Shown: piece by piece, positions 22,956 to 32,953 of the stretch
Position numbering within the stretch: the stretch's first letter is position 1
Layout of the letters: each line of letters opens with the position of its first letter
Assembly: GCF_018143015.1 (NCBI RefSeq)
Contig: NC_054741.1
Coordinates: forward strand, 49,863,048-49,927,047
From: Lytechinus variegatus
Taxonomy: Eukaryota; Echinodermata; Echinoidea; Temnopleuroida; Toxopneustidae
Direction: 5' to 3'
Length of the DNA: 64,000 nucleotides
Program-made: the position numbers and the translations under genes
Notes under the pieces: generated by a model
Told to the model about the DNA's origin: nothing
Database searches by the model: none
What the model saw: only the letters and a program-made list of their open reading frames with translations

Positions 22956-24309
22956 CACACTCACAGTGGCGTAACTACGGGGGGGCACGTGCCCCCCCAA
23001 TCGGCTGGCCAAAAAAAAAACGGGGAAAGGGAGAAAAAGAGGGAGAAAGGAAGAGAAACGTAGTGGGAAAGAAAAAATGATCAATTTTATATTATATCAT
23101 AATTATGTTATATTACTGTATATTACAAAAACTTTTTTGTAATAACTTTATGAAACATGATTTGCTCAGGGCTCATGTCTTTTTTCGGAATACTATAGTT
23201 TTCAAGTATATTAGAGAGATGTGACGTTGTCAAATCCAGTCAATATACACCAAATAGGTTTCCTCGCACTTTGAGCTATTATTGTTTTATGTAGTGACAT
23301 ATGCTTCTTTTTCATGACTACTTAAAGTGATCGCCCCATTTTAAGGTCTTAATATAAAACATTTCCTGTCTCTTTTTCTGATCTGAATATCAAAAATTTT
23401 CAGCTCGCGCTTCGCGCTCGCATCATTTAGTTAGTGAAATACGTACTATGGTCTTAGTGAATTCCTACAAACAAGCCTTAGAATGTCCCTCCTCAGGTCT
23501 GAATTACTTATATTTTCAGCTCGCGCTTTGTGCTCGCAATATATCATTAGTGAGATGCGTATAATAATCATGATTACACTGACTACAAAAAGTGCTTCAT
23601 GTGTTTAGATGTAATTCTCACCAAATCAGCAAGCGCTTGGCACTCGCATTAGATGACTATGGTGAGATATGTATACTCTTAATGGATTCCTTAAAAAATA
23701 GTTCTCAAAATATCATTTTTTCTTATCTCAATTTCAAAAATTTGCAGCTCGCGCTTCGCGCTCGCATCATTTGGTTAGTGAAATACGTAAGGTCTTAGTT
23801 AAACAAGCCTTAGAATGCCCCACTTCAGGTCCGAATTTCCTAAATTTCAGCTCGCGTTTCGCGCTCGCAATATTTGATTAGTGAAATGCGTATGTGAATC
23901 ATGATTACAATGATTGCAAGTGCTTCCTGTGTTTAGATATAATTCTAACAAAATCAGCAAGCGCTTGGCACTCGCATTAGATGAATATGGTGAGATATGT
24001 TAAAGTCCTTAAAATGTCCCTGTTTGGGGTCAATTCAAGCTTGTGCTCGATCGCGCTCGTATTGTTTGTTTAGCGAGACAGGTATGTAACATAACAAAAA
24101 TTTGCTTATTATGTCCCTTCCTAGGTCTAAATGTCAAAAATTTTCAGCTCGCGCTTCGCGCTCGCATGATCAGTGAGATACATATCCGTTTAATGGCACT
24201 GTCCTTAAAATATCAGTATACCTGGCAACTGAGCGCGCTCACTAGGTGACTCAAAATTTTTGATGGAGCCCCCCCATGCCGTGACCCACGGTACGCCACT
24301 GCACACTCA
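22956..24309. mobile_element. hAT-like element carrying the inverted GCGAGCGCGAAGCGCGAG array, 8-bp TSD
   Basis: The element is 22964-24301. TIRs are CAGTGGCGTA and TACGCCACTG, with a perfect 8-bp duplication CACACTCA at 22956-22963 and 24302-24309. Most of the interior is a degenerate tandem array with CAGCTCGCGCTTCGCGCTCG at about 23401, 23518, 23745, 23848 and 24145, and weaker units between. The array is in the opposite orientation to that in 20916-21743. Non-coding. Confidence 0.9.
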
Positions 24310-24605
24310 CACCCTAACACACACACACCCTCAACACACACTCACACACCATAACACGCGTGATACATAGGTACTTAAAATAGAGTTACAATGAATAGGA
24401 AGAGACGAGCTGTCTCTTCAATAAAACCTTAAAAGATGACAATGTAGTGCATGACATAAAATTATTGGGTAGATTGTTCCAAATACGGGGACCGTTGTGT
24501 CTAAAAGAGTTGAGTAGGCTATTGTCACCAGAGCATATGTCATGGAACCATATAATACATTATACATCACCGCATTGATAAGATCAGACATCCTTGATGC
24601 AAGTT

Positions 24606-24836
24606 ACCAATATCATTGGCGGCGAAAGCCAAAAAAAATTTTTTGGGGGGGTCCACCTGAAATTTAGGGGGGACGCAGGATACAAAAGTGACAAGCAAAA
24701 AAATAAAAAGGTTATCAACGAAAATTTTAGGGGGGACCATCACCATTTTTTTGAAAAGTAAAAAAAATAAAAATATCCACAAACGTTTTTAGGGGGGACA
24801 GGACCCCCCCCCGCTTCTGCCGCCTATGATCAATAT
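24606..24836. mobile_element. hAT-like MITE (CATTGGCGGCGAAAGC), 8-bp TSD
   Basis: The element is 24614-24828, with ends CATTGGCGGCGAAAGC and GCTTCTGCCGCCTATG. Flanking 8-mers ACCAATAT and ATCAATAT match at 7 of 8. Internal TTTTAGGGGGGAC repeats occur. Non-coding. Confidence 0.8.
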
Positions 24837-24996
24837 ACCACATATTCATCAATTAAATCAGGCATTACGTGTCATGCCTGCATTAGTAAGCGGGACTGTT
24901 TTGTTATATATATTATATTAATTTGTCCTGAAGACTTTGTGAAATTAAATCCTGGTAACCAGTCTGATAGTCATTTTTTAATGGAAAATCCTTGAC

Positions 24997-25159
24997 CAGG
25001 GCCCCCGTAACACAAAGGTTAGTGATTAATTGCTTATTTGAAAGGACACTTCTGATTGGTTTCTTGTCAGTCTACTTCAAAAAATGCGCATGCAACGATG
25101 CTCTTGATAGGCCATTTAATTTAGAAATTAATCACTAACCTTTGTGTTATGAAAACCAG
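24997..25159. mobile_element. 157-bp MITE, CAG target duplication
   Basis: The element is 25000-25156. Strong inverted segments are CGTAACACAAAGGTTAGTGA and TCACTAACCTTTGTGTTATG. CAG lies at 24997-24999 and 25157-25159. The outermost bases do not match well, so the exact ends are less certain than in the 6349 copy. Confidence 0.6.
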
Positions 25160-26112
25160 GTTTTGAAATTATCATGACCTGTCCAAAAAGTATGAGCTAT
25201 AGTACATGTGTGATGTACATATACTCAATTTGATCTGTCATCCAGGCCCCACATACAATTGTGATAGATGAAACATTCCAAATAATCTACAATTCCTATT
25301 TCTTAGTTTACATAAATGTAGATCACTTGCAATTCGAAACCACAGATTTTTTGCAAACCAAAATTTGGGCCACAAATATCTACATTTACTCAATATACTC
25401 AATATACATCTATCTTTTCAACAGGACAGCTACAGGAAAGCAGGGGGGGGGGGCAAGCTGCAGGACAAGGCTTTTCTATTGTGTGACCACCCTCCCCTGG
25501 CTAATTCATCTTGGTTCAAACATACACACACACACCATCACACTTAAAAAAAAATCCAATGATAATGCAAATAAAGAAGAAAGTCTTTCAGATGTAAGTA
25601 CTCAACTATTATACAAATCCATATTTAATGTGCCTAGAATTTCAATATCTCAACTTAGTCTTAAAATCTTAAAGTTCACAGCTTGAAAACAATAATTGTT
25701 ACTTTCTGAAACAAAATTGGTTATCAACACCAACTTCTTCTCACATCCTCTTCTATGCAAAGTCCATTATCGTCAGTTCAAATGAAACAGTTTTTACATT
25801 TTTTTTCACAAGAAAATGTTATGTCAAATTTATACAGTGTGCTTTATAGAATACACAACTCTCCTTGCAATGAAATACATCAACTTAGGATTCCTTTTTT
25901 CTCCAAACGATGTTTTCCTTCATGCAGTGGAATACATAAAAAATTAGAATAAAGTGAATGATTAGAGCTATGTGGATTCATCAAGTCATAAAACCCATGT
26001 TTGGGTATGGAAAATATTGTTCAATTGATTTTCACTGACACTTCTTAAATGGATCATTCACTCCCATACATAACTGTACATAAAACTGATAAATTATCTC
26101 TATATATCGTCG
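25160..26112 (-). other. Downstream region of NDUFS6 (3' UTR side)
   Basis: AT-rich sequence with a G9 run near 25443. The NDUFS6 3' UTR must lie in the part nearest 26112. No canonical poly(A) signal was pinned down. Confidence 0.35.
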
Positions 26113-26199
26113 TCAATTATGGTCATCTGTTGGATTGTAGTGTACAGCAGCAACGTATCTTCTTCCACAGTAAGGACATGTATGAATTCCGGGTTGATC
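26113..26199 (-). CDS. NDUFS6: NDUFS6 coding exon 4
   Basis: From a T-rich TGTCAG acceptor to TGA. Encodes [15 protein letters not shown] and a His/Asn-containing tail, with two of the four zinc ligands. Confidence 0.93.
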   Translation of the reverse strand, partial: DQPGIHTCPYCGRRYVAAVHYNPTDDHN

Positions 26200-29100
26200 C
26201 TGACAAAAAAAAAGAAGAAATAAATGTAAGAATAATTGAACTGCGTTATAATTTATCATCATGCATGATAATAAAATGTAAATATATTTATCAATATACA
26301 TGTACTAGCTTTGTAGCATTTCATTAGTTAAAAAAACATGGAATGAGTAACTAACTGATGAAGAGTGAACTATGAATAAATTAAGTCTGTAAATTGCTTC
26401 AACTTGATAAACACAAGATACTAAAACAAAGAGAAAAAATAAGGAAAAAGAACCCAAATAAACCATTAATGGAGATATAGAGTCATTCTTTCAAAAGCAT
26501 TAGACTTGCCTGAAAGTTTGTCAGTCAACAACTTTCAATTCAATCACCTGCACTGCACATGAAACACATCTTTTAATTCATTGTATAATTTTACAAAGCT
26601 ATTTACAATTCCAGATTATGAATGTCAACTTCAAGAGAACATCAGTTTGCAGATCCGAGGTAGGAGTTATAGAAGGTACTATGTGTGATTTCAAGATTGA
26701 TGTTGGTGCTTGGAGTACAATTTAGATTGCCTTCTAATTCAAACTGTACCGATAACTCAACACTAAGAGATACTTGTCCCACGACCAATTTTTTTTCTAA
26801 CAACAAAAACAACACCAAAAGGTCAACGCTTAACTTGAAATCCGCTATTGAGGTGTTAACTTACTAAGTTAATGAAGACTTTGGGATGACCTAATGGACC
26901 TCCACCTCCGTCACAATTAACACTCCTTCCATTGATGACTATTGGTGGTTCTTCATGGACCAGATCTATTGCAAATTTCTCATTTACCTTTCAGGAAAAA
27001 AAATCCAAAGGATACATTTGCCAAGATGAATAATTTGATGAAAACTCATTATTTGATAGAAATATTAATTTAAAATATAGATTTGTATCTCCTTATAAAG
27101 CCATGATGAAACTTAAAAGTAAAGAATTAATAATGTGAATCAGGGTTATTATTCTAACTGTAAAGTTTAAAATTTTACAATATAGTATCACACCAAAAAG
27201 TTAGAAAATTTTTAATTGAAAGATTCTTTGCACATATTTGAATTTGACCTCTGATCCGAAACAGAGTGAGAAAGGAGAGCCCCCCCCCCATGATCCACAA
27301 GTGTAAAGAAAGAACAGGTGTCCCTTGAAATATGGGATCATAAAAACATATATTATTTGCTTAAAATATGAGAAAAAATGCGAGAGAAACAGGCTAACAA
27401 TTATCAAAAGATAAATTTGTTTTTTCTTTTCCTTGTTCAAATTCATTGGAAAGAAACAGTGAGATTTCATAGTGAAATTCCCCATCATTATTTGCTCATC
27501 AAATTATTTTTGGCTGAGAGTTGTGTCACTTCTTGCTTATAGGGCCTTTCTTTCAAGAAAAATCACCAAACAAATATTAAAATTGAGTAATCTTCTGGGC
27601 TCTTTTCTGAGAAAGTCCTACATATTGCACATGATTATTCATTCAGTAAAATATTTTGATATTTGAATGGCAAAGTAATTGTGATGAAAATAGGATACAT
27701 ATCAGTATTCTTTAATATGCAACAGACACCGTTATTTGTAAGTAAAATAAGTAGGGCCTATGGACTCCATACTTATGCAGGATAATAAATTGAATTTAAA
27801 GACCCCCCCCCCCCCTCCGAATTAGTTCCTTCTTCCTACTAGAAAAAAAAATAAAGTACCTCTTTTTCTCTATCAAGAAATCTAAGTTTTCTGTAATCTC
27901 CTTCATCATAGACCTGTAAAAAAAATAAAAATTTAAAAAATGTGAAAGGCAAGTGGTTAAATATTAGAAGTTGGCATGCTTCCTCATACTCCTCGACAGG
28001 TAAGTTTTTTTTTCTTCACTGAAACAGCAAATTGTAGTTGGGTTCTACAGTCATATTCATAGGCATAACATGCATTCCATCATATTTTTTTTTTAATATG
28101 AATTGAAGGGGTTTGCCTCATGCAGACAATGCCTCAAAATAAATGAAAAATCTGACTGCTAAGGATACTATCAACTATCAAGATAGACAATTGTGGTAAA
28201 GAAAATTGTGGTATAACAATTGCATTATTGAAAACATTTTGATAAATGATTTTTGACATCTGACTTTTCTTTGTAAAGTGCAAAGCCTAAATTAGCTCAG
28301 GCCCTGGCCATATCATAGATATAACCTTGTTCATTGAATGAGTGGCCCTGGCCTGGACATATTAGTTAGCAACTTGTTAATCAAGACTTGGGGCCCACCA
28401 ATCCATAATACAAAATGTTAGGAAATATTATTGAGAACAAATTAGAACAGGGTGACCAGGGGCGGTATTCTGAAAACGTTCTTATCTTAATTTTGTTCTT
28501 ATCTACGTCACTTTCTTAAATTGGTATTCTGAAAACGTTCTTATCTTTTTCTTATCTTTTGTTCTTATCTTTGTTCTTATCTTGCTCTCCACCCCCAATG
28601 CTGAGCGCGTAAATTTACCACTCGCGCATATAATACAAAAGTGCGCTAAAAAGATAAGAACAAAATCAAGATAAGTGGTATTCTGAAAACGTTCTTATCT
28701 TTTTTCTTTCTTATCTTTCACGGTATTTAAGATAATATTTAAGATAGCTAGAGGGTTATCACATCTCACGATGTCTGCGTTTTTTCTTGCTCAAAATCGA
28801 CGGCCACTAGTAGTAATAAGTACCCACAAGTATTACTCCCACCATTTCTTTCATTCACCCTTTATTTTGCCCGTCTATTTTTTCTATCCCTTTTTCTTTT
28901 TTTCTTCCTTTCTATTTGTCTGTCTTTCTTCCTTTCTATCTGCATGTCTTTCTTCTTTTATTTAATTCTTCATTTATATCTTTTCTTTTGTTCTGTTTAA
29001 ATTTTTAAATTTTTTTTCTTTTGCTTTGTTTCATTTATACTTCATCTTTCTTCCATTTTTATTTTTCCTTTTCGTTTTATCCCTTTTTTATTTCTTTATA

Positions 29101-32100
29101 GCTACTGAGTCTTTATTTCTTATTTTCCCCCTTTTCTCTTCCTTTTCTTTCTTTCTTCCTTCACTTTTTTGTCATCTTTCTATTTTTCTTCCTTATTTTT
29201 TCGTCCCTTCTTTCGTTTTTATATATGCTTTTCCTTTTTGTTTCTTTCTTCCTTCACTTTTTTGTAATCTTATTATTTTTCTTCCTTATTTTTTCTTCAA
29301 TTCTTTCGTTTTTATATATGCTTTTCCTTTTTTTAATCATTCATTTTATTTTCCCCCTTTTGCTTCCTTCCCTTTAATAATTCTTAATTTTTCTTTCTAA
29401 ATTTATTTTATTTCTGCTTTCTGAAATTTTTGTGTCTTTTTTTACTTTCTTTTTTTTCTTTATTTCGTCGCTCATTCTTTTTTCGTTCATTCTTTATTTA
29501 CCCTTTTTCTTTACTTTGTTTCTTCTCTCTGTCTTTCTTCTCTTAACTCTTTATTTTCCCTTTTCGTTTTTTTTCTCTTTCTTTCTTTCTTTGAATTTAC
29601 CTTTCTTTCCTTTATCTTTTTGTAGTCTTCATGTTTGCGTTAATTTTCCTTTCATTTTTTCTCTCTCAATTTTATTTCTTTGTTTCATTTCCTTTTTTTT
29701 CTCTTCACTTTTTACATTTTATTCCCTTTTTATCCTTCTTTTTTTTTCTTTCTAACTTTCTTTTATTCGCTTTTAGACTATTTTCTTTTTCGGTTCATGT
29801 TACTTTTTTAAATCTTTTTAGTTCGACCTTTTTCTTTTTTGTGTGTGTGTTCCTTTTAGTTTCTTTCTTTTCTTTTTCTTTTTGTTCCTTCACTTTATCA
29901 TTGATAATTGTTTTATTTCTTTCATCCTTTTCCTTCTTTTATTTATTCTATTTTTCTTTCTTTTTTATTTTTAAGTCCTTTTTGCTCGCTTTCTTTCGTT
30001 TACTATTTATTTTTCATTATTTTCTGCTTTGTTCCTTTCATCTTTTTTTCTGCTTCATTCTGACCCTTTTCTGTCTTCTTACTTTAATACCTACTTACTT
30101 TCTTTCTTCATATTTTATTCTTTATTCGTACCTGCTTTATTTACTTTTTTCTTTCTTTATTTTGTGCACGTGGACGTCTCGAAATAATAAAATCAGTCAT
30201 TGCGTATAAAATGCCTATTTCGCGCAATGCGCCAGAAACAGTGTACGCGCAGCGCCCATGATATTCTCTTCACATAAGGTACGCTTCTATTGGTTAAACT
30301 GCCAATATAACGCGCATTTTGATTGGTAAAATCTTTAAAAATGGGCGTGTTGGAGATAAGAAGGGGGCAGTCCTTACAGAGATAAGAACGCGTTAAGAAG
30401 ATTTTCAGAATACCGATTTGCAATGATTTTAGCGTCTTCTTATCTCAGTGAGATAAGATAAAAGATAAGAACAAAGATAAGAACGTTTTCAGAATACCAC
30501 CCCAGATGTTGAAGGCTTGTATTTCACGGGATTGTCCCGTATTTTGCTCCTTTGTCCCGACAAACCATCCCAGGACGCCGTTTTGTCCCGTATTTCAGAA
30601 TATTGAACAAAATATAGTCATACATTTAAAAGTGACAAATTTTCATCAAATAACCAAAATAATCATGACGAAGCAGAGACTACAATAAAATCAAGAACTG
30701 TAAACTTTTTGGAAGTTCTGCAGTAATTTTCTTAAATTAATGCATTGCAAACAAACTGGCCTTCTGCCTGTATGTGACAGGCTACTAGCTAGGCATGTAG
30801 GATCGGAGCAGATTCTCAATTGCACAAACAATCTCACATGATAAACAGTTTTTAAACCAAAATAATCACAAAATCGGCGGGAAATATTCATAATCATAAT
30901 TATGGATTATCAGATTACTAATTTGGAGATGTAATCAGAGGAACAAGTTTATTGAGTTTTCATAACTAAATAGATCTAGTTGTTTCAACTTTCGTTTTGA
31001 GTCTTGTGATCTGTGCGAATCTATAATGGGATGGGAGAGATGCCTGTGTATGATGCCGCAATGTTTCCTTTGTTTACTAAGTTTGACAATGTTTTATTTT
31101 ATTCATTTCCAAAACACATGTTTTAAAGAAACATTAAAACCCAACAAATACCATTATGATTTTTCTTTGATAAGATTTTTTTGGGGGGCTTGAAAGTTGA
31201 ACTTTTGTCCTTTCTTTTCTATCCTTTCTTCATCCTTCTTGATTGCCCTTTTTTGTTCTTCATTTCCTATCTTTCTTTCCTGGTCCTTCATCTATCTCTC
31301 TATTCATTTTTCTTACTTCCCTTCTTTCCTTTATTCTTTCTATCCTTAAACTTTTCTTTGCTTTCTTCTCCCTTCCTCTCATTTTCTTCTTTTTCTCCTT
31401 TATTTTTTCATTCTTTCCTCCTCTTTCTTTTATCTTTTCTTCTAATTATTTCTTTTGTTCTTTCTTTGTCCTATCTTTCAAAGAATGAAGGAAACATTTT
31501 TCTTTCCTCCATTCTTTCTTTCCTCCTTTTATCTTACTTTTTACTTTCTCGCCTTTTTTTTCTTTCACACATTTATTAATTAATTTTTTTCCCTTCCTTT
31601 CTTTTTTCCTTTCTTTATTCATTTCAAAGAATGACGGAAACCTTTTTTTTCTATCTTTTATTTTTTCATCCTTCTTTTATTCTAACTTTCTTTCATTTTT
31701 TTTTTCTTTTTTCCCCTTTATTTTTTTCTTTCTTCTCAATTCTTCTCTTTTCTTTCGTCTATTCTTTCTTTCCTTCATTCTTTCATCTCTTCCAATTCTT
31801 TATATTTTTTTTCTCATTTTCCCCTTTATTTTTTTCTTCTCAATTCATCTCTTTTCTTTCGTCTTTTCTCTCTTTCATTCACCCTCCCTTCCAATTCTTA
31901 TATTTTTTCGCAAGTCTAACATTGTAGCCTTCTTTGTTGATCTACTTTTGTTAAGACCATCTGCTCATGCAGCGTGCTTTGTTGATTGTCCCATATTTCA
32001 TTTTGTTAAATCTGGTCACCCTGAATTAGAAGATGATTACAAGTACAATTCAAATTTTTCAAAGTGTAATCCAAAAAAGGACCAAAGACAAAGAGAATGC

Positions 32101-32450
32101 TTCTAAAATATGGAGTGTCCGGAAACCCGACCCCCATTCTAACGTACGACCTACACGCTCCGAGCTCCGCCGGCTGGCCAACCGTAGCGTGCGGGCCACT
32201 GGCCGATTGCTCGGAGCCTGAGGCTGAGCTGCAGCTGGCGCTGGTTGAGAAGTTGGGGCCAACCGGAAAATAGATTGGAATTTACTGTAAATGTTATAGT
32301 AATAGGAGATTAAATCACCTGTCCTGTATGAGTGACTTTCTCCGCCGAGCAACAAAGTCTTTTTGAAATCACAATTGGTTGCCTTACAGCCGAGAAACGG
32401 GCTAAACTGGATGAGTTTGCTCTCAGAAAAAGTGCCCTGAGCGCCGCCAT
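26113..32450 (-). CDS. NDUFS6: NDUFS6, complex I 13-kDa zinc-binding subunit, 4 coding exons
   Basis: Coding exons on the minus strand are 32319-32450, 27860-27913, 26865-26987 and 26113-26199. They join in frame through GT-AG sites to 131 residues (human 124). Residues 1-35 form an Arg/Ser-rich, acid-free mitochondrial presequence ([20 protein letters not shown]...). [21 protein letters not shown], interrupted by the first intron after GQ, matches human [36 protein letters not shown] follows, then [18 protein letters not shown] and the C-terminal TCPYCGRRY. The zinc ligands of the family are present: Cys87, His96, Cys111, Cys114. The protein acts in the matrix arm of NADH:ubiquinone oxidoreductase. 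Intron 1 (about 4.4 kb) carries a nested hAT element. The gene is head to head with MRPL36. Confidence 0.95.
26865..26987 (-). CDS. NDUFS6: NDUFS6 coding exon 3
   Basis: 123 nt, 41 codons, phase 0 at both ends. Carries the conserved [12 protein letters not shown] core; donor is GTAAGT. Confidence 0.95.
27860..27913 (-). CDS. NDUFS6: NDUFS6 coding exon 2
   Basis: 54 nt, 18 codons ([18 protein letters not shown]), phase 0 at both ends, TTTACAG acceptor. Too short to be picked out by open-frame length; recognised by homology to the human protein. Confidence 0.93.
28457..30505. mobile_element. Nested TIR element (GGGCGGTATTCTG) with 1.3-kb polypyrimidine core, CAG duplication
   Basis: The element is 28460-30502. 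TIRs are GGGCGGTATTCTG and CAGAATACCACCC, extended by CGTTCTTATCTT repeats. CAG lies at 28457-28459 and 30503-30505. It interrupts hAT copy 2 just inside its left TIR. The outer few hundred bases at each end are ordered sequence with AAGATAAGAAC words; the centre (about 28850-30160) is TTTC/TTCC simple sequence. A relative without such a core lies at 56710-57480. Confidence 0.85.
28850..30160. repeat. 1.3-kb polypyrimidine tract
   Basis: Almost continuous C/T on the + strand, mostly TTTC, TTCC and TTTTC. Overlapping Phe/Leu/Ser open frames are artefacts of this composition. Confidence 0.9.
31190..31915. repeat. Polypyrimidine tract (core of hAT copy 2)
   Basis: About 700 bp of C/T-rich sequence with interspersed CAAAGAATGAAGGAAAC-type words that also occur in copy 1, showing that the tract belongs to the transposon family. 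Confidence 0.85.
32319..32450 (-). CDS. NDUFS6: NDUFS6 coding exon 1 (presequence)
   Basis: 132 nt, 44 codons, from ATG at 32450 to CAG/GTGATT. The last nine residues (AEKVTHTGQ) match the start of the mature human protein. The ATG is the only one giving a presequence in frame. Confidence 0.92.
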
Positions 32451-32953
32451 GTTGAATATTTTTCATCCTTGTTCGAAATTTTTTGTAATTGCATGAAGTA
32501 AAAAAATGACTTATTCGCTTTGTCAATTTAACTTTAAAAATAATACCTCAATAAAATACATTTAAGTGAGAATCATTTTCCATTAGCCCTATCTAAGTTA
32601 GTAATTATGTTTTGACACGATAAAAACACTATTAATAAGGTCGATTTTAGGCTCGACCGACAAGAGGCCATTTCCATTATCGACGCATGCAATTCTTATG
32701 CACACATATCTAATGGGGCCATCACAATATATTGTGATGCAATCACTTAGCTTGCGCAGGAGCTAAATCCCCGCATAAATTAAGTATAGGGCCTAGTGTG
32801 AGCAATACCCACTCAATGGTAGTTTGTCATCGTGCAGCTACACTGTAGGCTAGCCTACAGACACAGCGGAGTCAGACAGAGAGTGGTGCTTACTACTACT
32901 CCGAGGCAGTACGAGCTCATAATAATAGTCATATGGCATGTTATTTGTTATTG
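32451..32953. promoter_or_regulatory. Bidirectional promoter region and MRPL36 non-coding first exon
   Basis: About 500 bp separate the NDUFS6 start codon from a candidate MRPL36 first-exon donor (GTAAGT at 32954). A perfect 20-bp palindrome (half-site CATCACAATA) is centred at 32729/32730. No TATA box is obvious. Transcription starts of both genes must lie here, but positions are not determined. Confidence 0.55.

Larger units (their letters stand above)
28440..32031. mobile_element. hAT non-autonomous element, polypyrimidine-core family, copy 2, with 8-bp TSD
   Basis: The element is 28448-32023. TIRs are CAGGGTGACC and GGTCACCCTG, with a perfect 8-bp duplication AATTAGAA at 28440-28447 and 32024-32031. 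After removing the nested element at 28460-30502, the left part (GGGATTGTCCCGTATTTTGC and following ~350 bp) matches copy 1, with an extra segment of about 230 bp (30685-30915) absent from copy 1. Lies within NDUFS6 intron 1. No transposase is visible. Confidence 0.9.
28405..32140. repeat. Duplicated segment (filled copy), paralogous to 33570-33725
   Basis: The two sides of the hAT insertion, about 28405-28447 and 32024-32140, together align with 33570-33725. Shared words include ACAAAATGTTAGGAAATAT, GTGTAATCC, and AGTGTCCGG followed by ACCCGACCCC. The block predates the hAT insertion. Confidence 0.7.

Noticed and set aside
28771-30209. Long open frames of Phe, Leu and Ser in the pyrimidine tract (also 19557-20200 and 31181-31927)
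   Set aside because: Simple C/T composition avoids stop codons in some frames. No domain, start context or splice support; inside transposons.
32059-32526. 155-codon minus-strand open frame over NDUFS6 exon 1
   Set aside because: It is in the wrong frame; the correct frame from ATG at 32450 encodes the presequence and AEKVTHTGQ before a GT donor.
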